From assembly GCF_048771995.1 (NCBI RefSeq), contig NC_133028.1, positions 5,577,501-5,641,500 on the forward strand: a DNA stretch of 64,000 nucleotides, given 5' to 3'. Each line of letters opens with the position of its first letter. Position 1 is the stretch's first letter. The notes under the pieces are model-generated. The model was not told the origin of the DNA, ran no database searches, and saw only the letters and a list, made by a program, of their open reading frames with translations. Shown here in pieces: positions 23,790 to 35,000 of the stretch. This DNA is from Taeniopygia guttata (taxonomy: Eukaryota; Chordata; Aves; Passeriformes; Estrildidae). The position numbers were made by a program, and so were the translations under genes.

Positions 23790-25620
23790 AAAATTTATTG
23801 AATCCTCTTCATTGTCATCAACCTCTTCATTGCTACTACAAATAGACATAACCCTCCAAAGCTCATGGAAGCAATGGTAGAGACTGGGCAACAAACTGAT
23901 CTAAGGGTGTACTGATGCTGGAGAATGGAGTTGAGGCAAGGCACAGGCTCAGAGGCACTGAGTGACACATGCTGATGAGTGTTCTTCCAGCCCTTTCCTG
24001 GGAGCAGCTGCCAGCAGCCCGCTGGGAATGCTCCAGTGAGTCCTGCACCCATGGCTGATGTGGGCTGGGGAGCACTGGGCAAGAAAAGGGCTCTGTTGCC
24101 TTTCCTTGCAGATATGGCCAAAGGGATCAGAGTGACCAGCAGGGCCAGAGGATTTGGGGTGGTTCAGGTGGAGTCAAGGAAGTGCCAGTGATCTTGTTTG
24201 CAAAGCTTGGGAAAGAAACCAGCATGGGCTACCAGCTGCTGTCTTCATCCTCACACCGCTGCAGTAGGATCCAGCCCTGTAGCTCTGGCCACCCCATCCC
24301 CATCTCCTCCCCACCCCTTCCCACCAGCAGGAGAGTCACAACTGCCACGGGTATCCAGTGTGTGTTTCACCCCAAGCTGCACCTGGTAAATTGGGTTGAA
24401 CGGGAATAAAACACTTCTTCCAGGGTGAAATACAGATTTTCTCTTCTGGCAGAAGACGGGCTGGTTGTTCATAGTGTAGATAGAGGAAACACCAAAGTCA
24501 TCTCCTGTACTCTTGCTTGGCACTTCGGGCCAAATGGAGATGTGGTTTTCTGCTGCAGACAGGAAAGGAAACTCTTTCCTCTTATCTGCCTTTTCCAGGG
24601 CTGCTGCCAGGACTCCTCTGTGTCCAGGAAAGGTTTTCATATTACAGATCAACATTGATCCTCATGCCAAGAACTGAACCAATATGGATTGTCACACAGG
24701 GCAGCAGAGGCACCTCACAGACAAATGGAAGGGCTTAGCTAAACTGTGCCTAAAAATCAGGTGTTGGTCTTTAGTGAACTCAGATCTGGAGAAACATCAG
24801 CAAAATTAATGAGAAATGTCAAAGAGGAAAAGATCTGGTTCTGTTTACTTGCTACTGTGCTGAGGAGCAGGTAGGGGATTCTTGAATAAACCTTTTCCTC
24901 TCCTGGCTGCCACTGAAAGTCTGCAGGAAATCAGTTGGGTTTTCAGACATATGGGCAGACAACAGATACATTTTTTTATTGGCAGTTTACTGCAGCTGAT
25001 CTTTGTACTATCCCTTTTCTCCTCAGTGCAAAATTGATTAAACACCTAAGTCAAAAGGCAGGTGTTTTAAGGCATCAGAGACCCTGATGAGGAAGGATGG
25101 ATTCCCCTCCCTGGACACTGCTTGCCTAGTTAGAACAATCCAATGCACTGAACTATAGCAACAGGCTTCTGGCATGGCCCCACGTCCATCACTGCAGACA
25201 TTTTCTGATTTGTAATTGAGGAGAATACTTTATCTCAATTAACTTATCTTGATGTAAGGATTCCAGTTAGTCTCACTTGCAAATGGCCCACAATTCAATG
25301 CTGCACCTGTGCCAGCTGCAAAATAATTTTTCAGCAGTTTTTCATCAAAAAAAATATCATTTAACACAAAACACCATCTGTGTGTCTTGTTCAGTTTGCA
25401 TTCATTGCCCACAGGTGTACTTGTAACTGGCTTCCCACTTCTATCTTCCCATGGACACCACTGGAAAGAAATTATGTCATCCCAAGAAAGTGGTAGAACC
25501 CCTTAAGAAAAATCTATCAATCAAAATTTAACAAAGGAATTCAGAATCAGAATGCGTAGAAAGAAACATGCTTCCAATAAAAATGTAAATTTTCTAACAG
25601 TGTTTTTTTTTCTTTGATTA
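23790..25620. other. Spacer between the 3' ends of FABP1 and SMYD1
   Basis: The two genes converge on this 2-kb stretch. It holds possible SMYD1 3' UTR, with an AATAAA on the minus strand at 24980-24975, but no recognisable gene or repeat family. Confidence 0.6.
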
Positions 25621-25626
25621 TTTAAT
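25621..25626 (-). terminator. SMYD1: Candidate SMYD1 poly(A) signal (ATTAAA)
   Basis: The minus strand reads ATTAAA about 225 nt after the SMYD1 stop. It is the nearest variant hexamer beyond the one that overlaps the stop codon itself. Which site is used cannot be decided from sequence. Confidence 0.3.
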
Positions 25627-25849
25627 GCCTTAGTGATAGAAAAAGGGATGTTGTTTCTGCCGGGACCTCTTCTGCTTTAAGCCCTCAGAAGAGTTGCCAG
25701 GATGCTCCCCCAGCAGGTCCATGCTGACAGACCTGTGCCACTGGAAACAATCCTTGTGGATATATCACATTGCTGTATCACATTCCCAGTGTTTGGAAGT
25801 GCCATGGGTGATGTTACCCCGCAGGCATGAATTGGTGTCAAGCTCCAGG

Positions 25850-25855
25850 TTTATT
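25850..25855 (-). terminator. SMYD1: AATAAA overlapping the SMYD1 stop codon
   Basis: The terminal codons read AAG GAA TAA A, so the canonical hexamer AATAAA contains the stop codon. It could be a chance overlap; if used, cleavage would fall 10-30 nt after the stop and leave almost no 3' UTR. Confidence 0.35.
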
Positions 25856-26009
25856 CCTTTTTGTGGAAGAGGCTTGGTGCAGTCTCATTGCTGGGTTCAG
25901 GCATGACTTGGATCTTCTGGTTCTTGAGGGCAGCTTCCCTCATCTTGTAATACATGAACTCGTTCTGCTGGAACATGCGCAGCTCCATCTCCGTCTGGAC
26001 ACGCATGAC
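25851..26009 (-). CDS. SMYD1: SMYD1 exon 10, coding part (residues 440-491 and stop)
   Basis: The acceptor is GTGTCCCTCAG. It encodes [25 protein letters not shown] and ends SLFHKKE with TAA at 25853-25851. LTR-derived sequence begins roughly 30 bp upstream of its acceptor. Confidence 0.96.
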   Translation of the reverse strand, partial: VMRVQTEMELRMFQQNEFMYYKMREAALKNQKIQVMPEPSNETAPSLFHKKE

Positions 26010-29000
26010 CTGAGGGACACAGCGGGTTACAAACCCTGGCCTGTCCTGGGTTACAGTATAAAGATGTATTCTATCCCCTCAAAACACACCAGTCAAACGC
26101 TGCTGTCCTAGGTTACAATATAAAGATGTATTCTATCCCCATCTTCAAGAGCTGTTGAAACCAAGTGGGGAATTGTTTTTTCCTCATCTCCTGTTAATGC
26201 CTTGCCCATGACCCACAGATAAATCCCTCTGGGGGCCATTTCTGTTTAATGGACCCACCAGGACTCACAGAATGGTAACAGCCCATTGTGAGATGCTCTG
26301 CCCAGGGGTGAGGAGCTAAACATCCTCACCTGGATATAATCTGGGGTTTGGGACAGAACAAGCAGCTCTTACCCACTGGTTTCCAGAAGACAAGAGCTAC
26401 CAGATCTTTTCTATGGGATCACCACTTCAACAAGACCGTTCCATCTGGATTGCTGCCACCACCCTAACGAGAGCAGGGTGTCAGATTTTATTCTGACTCT
26501 GTCAGTAGTTTTGCTTTTGTATTGTTGTATGTATCTTATTGTGTGGTTTTGTTGGTTTTTTTTTTCCTTTTCTTAATAAATTGTATTTCTGACCTGGAGT
26601 CTCTCACTGGTTTTGCTTTCAAACTGGAATAACTGCCACTATTGGGCACTGTCCCCAAAGGATGTCCTAGGCCATGCAGTGACCGAGGCACCTTGCCCTC
26701 GGTGTCCCACCAGCAGGAAGCCTCACGCTCCAAAAAGTGATGCAGGACCTGGAGGTGATGCTGTGCAGAGGCAGGAAATGAATGCACTTCCCATCCACAC
26801 CCTGGACCTGGCCCTTGGGGCGGCCCACCACCAGGGTGGGGGTCACCTCTTGTGGGAGAAGAGGGTTGCTCAGTCCCACAGCTGCACCCTTTATACCCCA
26901 GGATTCATCAGCAGCAGTCATTCCTAGCGCTGCATTATAACAGAGGATCAGAAGGAATTCTAGGATATATTTTTACACCTCTCTGTGCATTTATTCAATC
27001 CTTTGTTTAGGTGCACTGAGATAAGCATATGCCATATATCTGCTATTTTCTTCCTAAAATGTGAAGGGAAGCACAGAAATGGAGGTATCTCATCCTCTGC
27101 TGCACATATGGAAACAGTCAACAGGTTGGATTTAGGTAGTAGATATTAATTTTTCTGAAGATATAAAATTGTACCAGTGAAGGTTATAGCTCTACTATAT
27201 GAGGACTAAGACATCAATAAAGGATTTCATCTGGTATCCTGTAATTTTTTGAGGGTAATAAAGGAGAATGCTATAAAGCAAACAGGTCACATGAAGGGAC
27301 TTAGGGGCTAAAGAAATAATAGATTCCCCAGCTGCAATTGTACATAATTCCTCACATCTGAGCAGATGTAATTCACTGGGATCTCCACTCTTGACTCTAA
27401 GCTAGGAAATGCACCTATCAGTCATCTGAGGAAAAAACATACTGCTGCTGAGAAGGTGGTAAATAAAGAAGAATGGACACCAATAAAGAAAATCAGGTGG
27501 GAAACTGGGCACATCCACCACATGTAATTTGATATACCCAAATTCCAATGTCATCCATCTGAGAGCAGTGAAATCAGCCTGCTGGAAGAATGGGGGGGGC
27601 TCTGTCTTTTGGCACAGCAATTTCACAGAAGATTCAGGGGCTTAGCTGCCATTTCTCTTGTATGTTACGGTGCAAAATAAAAGCTGCTTTTCAGGGATGA
27701 AAATTTCCAATAAGAAAGTACATGCATTTCCCAGCAGAATGTAACATAATCTAGATAAAACCACAGCACTAATGGTTTTATCTAGATTATGAGAAGCAGT
27801 CAGCACTTAATACATCTCTCATCTCTACGGTCTGTTGTTTCTATGACTGTAATTTTGCCCAGACAGAGAGGAGAGACAAGACAGGAGATGACACCTACCT
27901 CCAGGTCTTTGGTAATTGGGTGGGAAGGTCCGTGGGTTATCAGGAGAATGGCATAGGCTTTGCAGATCAAGCCATGGCCAACTTCAATGAGGCCAGCGTG
28001 CCAGTGGGTCACTCCCGCCCGCATCACGGCCATCCCCAGCTGCGCGTTGTTGGGATGGTAAATTTTCCTGGAAAAACATTGGGTAATTTTAGTTCAGGAG
28101 AAATCTGGGTTCTCAAAAGTGTCACTGACATGATATGTTTGCCAAAGAGCAGTTTGTTTATTCAGGTGAAGAGCCTGTTGCAGCCAGTGCCCCCAAAATG
28201 TGCTCTTCTTAGAAAGGGACGGGGACACATTACACAAGGACAGAGCTGTACAGGGACATGAGTTATGAAAGATGGGATATGGACTGGGAAGGTTCAACTC
28301 CTGGCTTGGAGGAAGCCAAGCTCTGTCATCTCATGCCAAGAGAAAACCACGCTCCATCAATATTTTGGCACAAACAGAACACAGATCTGACCCTACGGCT
28401 CAGCTGGCACCAGCTTAACCTGACACACTTAGTGGGGTAACAATGCAACAATCACCAGTTCCTCATTCAAAGCAGGAAGAGAAACAGGTGGTTCCAGAAA
28501 CTCCAGAAATGTGCATCTCACCCTCTGCAGATGCATCCCGTCATCTGGGAATTTTAAGTGCCTAAGGTGGGAAAAATGAAATTTCTCCTCTACATCAAAC
28601 TTTGAAAGCTGAAGCAGAGTTAGAAGCTGCTTGGATTTAGCTGAAAACCTGCCCTCAAGGGCTTCTTTAGAATTTTGAATTGGCACTTAAAGCAAGAAAG
28701 GAAACTACCAAGGTCCTCACCATGGTCTGAAAAACTGAGGAACACAAAGGAGAAGGAATTTTCTCTCAGTCAATTAGCTCAGCACCAGGGCTGGGACATC
28801 AAGTTCCTTGTTAGGCCTGCAAGCCAGGGAGGTGACTCTGTCACCCCTCTGCAAAAGAACAAAATATAACAGGCCTTTTGGGGTAGAACTGACCAAAGAC
28901 AAGTAATGAGTGTGAGATGTCCTCAGCAGGAGGATGAATAAGATGATGAATTTGGCTTTTCTCTCTTCTCAACAGTTTCCATTATTTTTCTTTCTTTCCT

Positions 29001-32000
29001 CTTTTTCCCTTCTGTTAAATACTCATCAGTCCTGTAATAAAACCTCAGTAATAATAAAGCACTTAATTTTTAATGTGAGGTTTACCCTGGATCTATGTGA
29101 ACTAAACCTGAATTTCTTTATTCTCACTAAGCTTTTACCACAGAACTATATAATGAGCCGAGACAAAATCCATGTAATATTCAGGAGTGAGGAGATATCT
29201 TGAGTGACAGCCATTTGACATGGTTTCTCTTTGACCTCTCCTTCCTGCAGGGTGCAGGGAACAGGCCATCTCCTGCAGTCTGTGTCCTGCACCCAGTCTC
29301 TGTGTCTTGCTATCAGGGCAGCCCTGAGATGCCTCTGAGACAAAACAAAAAGGCCAGTGAAAGATGTTCCTAAACCATTTGCCAGTTTTAGTTTAGTAAA
29401 TTAAGGTGTTTGTGCATTTAAGAAGGGACCCCTCTCTGTCTGGTGGTACAAAAATTTCCCATATGAATTTCACCACCACTGCCCTCATGGGAGCAGACTA
29501 AGAAAATTATTCCTGTAAGACACTGCTTAACACGGCACGAGCACAGAGAGCACCAGAAGCAGGGCACAGACATACAGGTAGCCATCCACCATCCTCTTGG
29601 CATAGTCAGCTGCTTCCTCAAACATCTGGAGGTAGGAGAGCACCTCGGAGGCAATGCTGAGGATCCTCAGCAGGTAGATGTTCGTGTCCCCCAGCACAGG
29701 CTCCTGTTTCTGCAGGCAGTCACGGCACAGCTTCACCACCTGAGTGTGGAGGAAGCAGCGACAGCAAGGGTGAGTCCAAGCACCTTTGGACCTGAAGCTG
29801 CCACATCAAGACCCCGTGGTTTGCACAGTCCATGCCATTCCCTGAGGCTGAGCCAGGGAATGGGTGAAGAGAGGGTGTCCTTTGATTTGTTGAGAAACAT
29901 CAGCCTAGGAAAATGATTGGCACTCACAGCTTTGTCTCCCAGGGTTACACTCATAAAACTGGTGAGGAAAAAGTGATTTCTTCTGCTCAGGAGAAGAAAG
30001 ACTCCAGGAGGCTGGGTATTGTCAACCACCAAGTACCTATAGGACTCATACTCCAATGCCATCCACCAGCCTCCTGAAAATATTCAATGCAAGGAATATT
30101 GCTAATGACCCCTTGGGGCTGGAGACACAGAGCTGCACTGTTCCATGCCTGATCTAGCCGTGAGTCAGTGTCCAGATTTCTGTTCTAGGGGGCTTCAGCC
30201 TCTTCCCAAAGACAGTTCCAACCCAGAGGTCATTACTCAACCTGGAGTGCTCTCTGAGGAGAACAATTCAATATTTCCTGGGTGAGCAAAAGAGGGAGAA
30301 AAAAAAAAGAAATTACTTGAATTGTCTCACCCATTGCCCTTGTAGCTTGGGCTCCAAGGTGGGACATGGCTCATCTAAACCACACACCTATCCTCAGCAC
30401 CCAAAAAATGAGCAACACAAGGCACTAAAGAGGTCAACACAAAGACCACTGACAGTCTTGTTCCTCTCCCAAACCCACTGTCCTTCTTTTTTTTGAGGCT
30501 ATCTGGTAGAGCTGACTTGTTACACCAGTAACTCATGAGTTTCATCCAGGAGCTCTGGGTTCAACACCTGTGTCAGTCAGAGGTGCTGGAAGTCACCTGA
30601 ATCTCTTTGTGTCATCACTACAAAAAAAATCAGTCTGGGATGCCTCAGACAAGGTTGTGCTTTACAGTTTCATCCATAAATTGGGAATCTAGAGGGGGAC
30701 AGGCCTTCTTTCCTGGGCAGTGTGTGTGCAGCAAGAGAGCAGAAGTACCAGGACTCACCTCGTGGTAATGTCCCTCCATGCGGGCCTTGTTGATCTTCTC
30801 CAGGGTGTCCTTGGAGAGCTGGATCACCTCCTTCACTGTGTCTGCAGAGGGCTGGGGACAGCAGCAGGAAAACCAGTGAGGACAATGCACTGCCTCACAT
30901 GTGCCAAGATATATTGGCTGAAAGAACGCTTGATCCAAGTCAGTTGGTGCGATGCTTCCCACATCACCACTTCCTACTGCTGCTTGTAAATACCAGTGTG
31001 TTCCTCAGACCTGCCCAAGGCTGCCATGGTCCCAGTTCCAGGTCAAAAGGTGAAAGTCCTGCTGACTTCAGTGAGAGTGTTGCCCATCAGGGTAGTGGCC
31101 ATGTGCCTCTGATATGCACAGCTCGATTCCTCAACCCTCCCCACCACTCTTCCCCTCTGGAAAAGGGACAGAATTCAGCCTGCAACTGAGAGGTCTCCTG
31201 AGATACCAAAGAGGCTGTGGAAGGCCCCAGCTGGAGAGTATCAGATGCTCTTAGTGCAGCTGCTAGAGAGAAATGAGGCTCTTGAATGAGAGATCAGTGG
31301 AATAGGAAAGATCCCTGGATTTTACCTACCCTGACAAATGCTGTCATTAGTTCCAAATAGCCTCAGATGGCTAAGCTCAGATTTCAGCTGCACCTCTATA
31401 GGGAAATGTGTTTTCCTGCACACATAAAAGAAGTTTGTGTTTCACCATGCATTTAGAGACATGAAGCACATGTAGGAACACCTGGCAAGACACTAATGAA
31501 TTCATTATTAGTTGCCACCTCTTTATTTCCTTAATACTGAAATATAACATGATATCCAGCACAACCATTCATCCTCTGCTTTCTGAGCCCTTCAAGTTTG
31601 CACTTCCCAACTATTCCAGCTATCATGACTTTCCATTTCATAAATGAGGAAATCTGAAATCAGCCCACAGTCACGTGACTCCAGGAATTTTTGGGAATAG
31701 CCTGGTCTGGAGACATACAGCAGAGCCAGCAGCCAGGAAAGACCTCTGGGTGTAGCTCAAAAGCAGAGTCCCCATATTGCAATGAAGGATGCAAAGATTG
31801 GGAGTCAGGACTGTAGGACTGTCCTATTGTCTTCTTTCCACACATGGTCAATTAGATTTTTGAGGAATCTGAAATTCATCTAGTTGGGAAATCCTCTTCG
31901 AAGTCTAGCATTGAAGGAAAGCCCATAATTTTCTGACCCATTTTCCCCAATCTGTTACAGATGTTATTATGTTACCATTTGTGCTCTGATTTATTATTCT

Positions 32001-35000
32001 ATAGCATTATACTGAAGCTACTGCAGCTAATCAGCTTTGGGCAGCTGTCTGAGCAGCACACAGGGTGTCCTGAGGCACAGAGCACACCCAAAGGCAATGT
32101 TAATGTCAGTGCAAATCACATTGCTGTGCTGTCTGTGTCAAGACTCCCACAGGGACCTTAAACAGCATTTCCACAGTGGCTTTGTCTAATAAAAATCCTC
32201 TCCTGCCTTTGCTAGACTTCTGAGTAAGTTGCCACTATAAACAATGGGAACTGGGCTGCTCTTTGCAAGGGGTGAAGGACTGGAGGTCAGAGCAGCTGTT
32301 GAGGATGAAAGCTGTCCATCTCCCATGTATTCCTAGCGCTTTTTCCATGCAGCTGTGAGTGCTGCTGCCCCCAGGCAAGTGTGCCTGAGCTTAGGAAATG
32401 TGACACAGCCAGCTGCTCTGCGGGTGAGGTCAGCCTGGACACTTATTGTCTGTGGATGGGCTGTATTTTTAATAGCTGAAATCATGCACCTTGCATACTC
32501 ACGGGCTTTTTCTGCACAAGCACTTCAGACTGTGGAGGACATTCCCCTAGAAGTGCATGTTTTCCTGCTGTGTGCTGCACAGCACTTCTAGCACTCACAG
32601 AAAGGGGATGGTGCATGTCTAGTGGGTGTCCCTGCTCAGGGTAGGACAGATGGAATAAGGTGATCTATAAGGTCCCTTCCAAGCCAAATCATTCTGTGAT
32701 TCATGGTCTCTGTTCAGCCAAGACTTGATAGCAGGTGTTGAATGATGGATGAGATTTTTTTTTTTTTCATGCTGTCTACTGGAGAATGTGTTCAAAAATA
32801 CTCCTGCAGAAAGCCAGATAAAAATCCTTCTGCATCAGAGAACTGAGCTCTGGGACAACTTTATATTATAAGTGGAGAAGTACAGTAGTCAGGATTAGCT
32901 GTAAGATGAAGCTTGATAATTCAAAATGGGGTTATATAGCAGGGTCTTTTGTACCAGAGGAGAACCTGACCCAGCAAGGCAAGGGTCTCCTCTAGTCCCA
33001 TCTCCTGTCTCCTGTAAGGGAGCTTCCTTGTATCAGCTCAATACTATTCCTCTAAACCTTTCTCGAGGAGAGAGTTACACTCCACAGCATCCAGCCTTTC
33101 CTGGCTGCCATGTCTCTGAAAGAAGAGTTTCAGGACTGAGCTTGGCTTCCTGGCACCTCCTGAGAGGGAGGCTGAGAGTTCTGTGCTCCTTCCCAGGAAG
33201 CTTCATCTCACTGGGGCTCTCCTGCTGGCACTGCTTCTGTGAGGTCACATTTCCTCAGCCCAATTTTTTGGTTTTGTTTGACCCCTGCTCCACATCATCC
33301 CCTGGGCTGTACTGTCTGATTCGTGGTGTGACTGCTCAGCACTGCAGATCAATGACTTGGTGATACACCTATTGCTCTGCCTTGCTTTACCTTCCTTTAT
33401 ACACTTTATAAGGCTTGCAGGAGTAGAAATCCCCAAGCTAGCACTGCCAGAGATCACAAAACCTATGAGCAATTATATCCTTGGGCAGAGGAACTAAAAA
33501 GAAACTCTTAGAGCTGCCAGCACACTCATAAACTGGAGCTGCTGGCCAAGCAACACATCCCACTGCCAACAGCAAGACACAGCCCTGTACCCTCCTGCTG
33601 GATGACTTGTGAAACCTCCAAGGAAAAGAAATATTACTTAAAAATGAGCAGTTCAACATGTTCATTCCTCACAGTCAGTCTGCCTGCAGCAAGCATGCAA
33701 AAACGTCAACTGATGGTGCAAACTCCTTGTGACAGGCCTTTGCAGAGAGGGACTGGGAGTTCAGGCTTCCCACATTCCTGCAGCCTGTGATGGTACAAAC
33801 AATAGAGCTTCAGCAGCATTTAGTCCTGTCACCATACCTGCAACGCATTTCTCTTTCTGCACTCAAAATGTAGAACCCCTTGCAGTTTTTCAGAAAAAAA
33901 AAAAAAAAAACAAAAAAAAAAAAACCAAAAAAACCAACCAAACAAAAAAAAAAAAACTAACCAAAAAAAACCACAAAAAAAAACCCCAAAAAACCCACAA
34001 TCTAAATGCCAACATTTTTCTCAGCTCTGGACCTAATTTATTTTTGCATTCTGTCTATTGTTGGACTTTTAGGTTAAAGGCAACTTTGGGAGGCTTTTTA
34101 AAATTAAAAACTGTACTTACTTTAGATAATAAGGACTGGCCTTGCATGGTGGGCTTGAATTGGTGTTGTGCCCAATCAAGGTCCAGTTCTGTTCTCATTT
34201 TTTTACATTGGCATTAGTCATGCTTTTGCCAAAATCTGACCATTGAGACTATCAAGACTGCTGAGAAACCAAGGTCCTAGAGCCTGATAGATGCCTTGGT
34301 AGAGGAGATGCAGCCACCAGTGGGTTTGGACACTGCAGGACAAACCATACCTTGCTTTCCCCTGCCTTCACTGCCAGCATCAGGTCATCCTTGAGCTGTT
34401 TCTTGCAGTGCTCACACGTGCAGTCGAAGTAATATTGCTTCTTCAGCTGCCTCCGCCGCTCCTCGCTCAGGCTGAGGAAATCCACGTAGGAAACAGTCAG
34501 CTCATCCCCCGGGGAAATCTTGTTCAGGGCTCTCAGCTCGATCCTAGGGGCACAGGAGATGGGATGTGCATTTGGAGAAGCAGCAGAAGTGCAGCCACAG
34601 AGCCGGCAGGGACAAACCCTGCAGCCTGCCCTGCCTTGCAGAGGTGAGCCCTCGCCCTAAGGCACTGCTTTAAGTCTTCAGGGAGGCAGTGCAGAGGTGA
34701 ACAGCAGTCTGGTTAACTGAATACAGAGCAAGAACACAGTCACACCACTTTTTCCTGCCCCTCTCCAAGTCCCTGGCAGGGATATGTAAAGATCTGAACT
34801 ATAAAGAGGTTATGGCTCCATTAATTTATCCATATGGGGGCTGAACCTAGACATCAACTTTTAGTTTGTTGCAGGAGATCTCACCAGAAGAAAAAAACTT
34901 TGAGATCAGAAATACACACCAAAATGCTGAGTTTGGATTTGGGTTTTTTTTTAAGTACTGCTTTGCATGCTACCCACACACCCCTGGCTATACTTCCAGA

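Larger units (their letters stand above)
30852..34350 (-). other. SMYD1: SMYD1 intron 6
   Basis: This 3.5-kb intron holds a CR1 end (32618-32706) and an A/C-rich tract (33892-34010). I see no further recognisable element. Confidence 0.75.
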
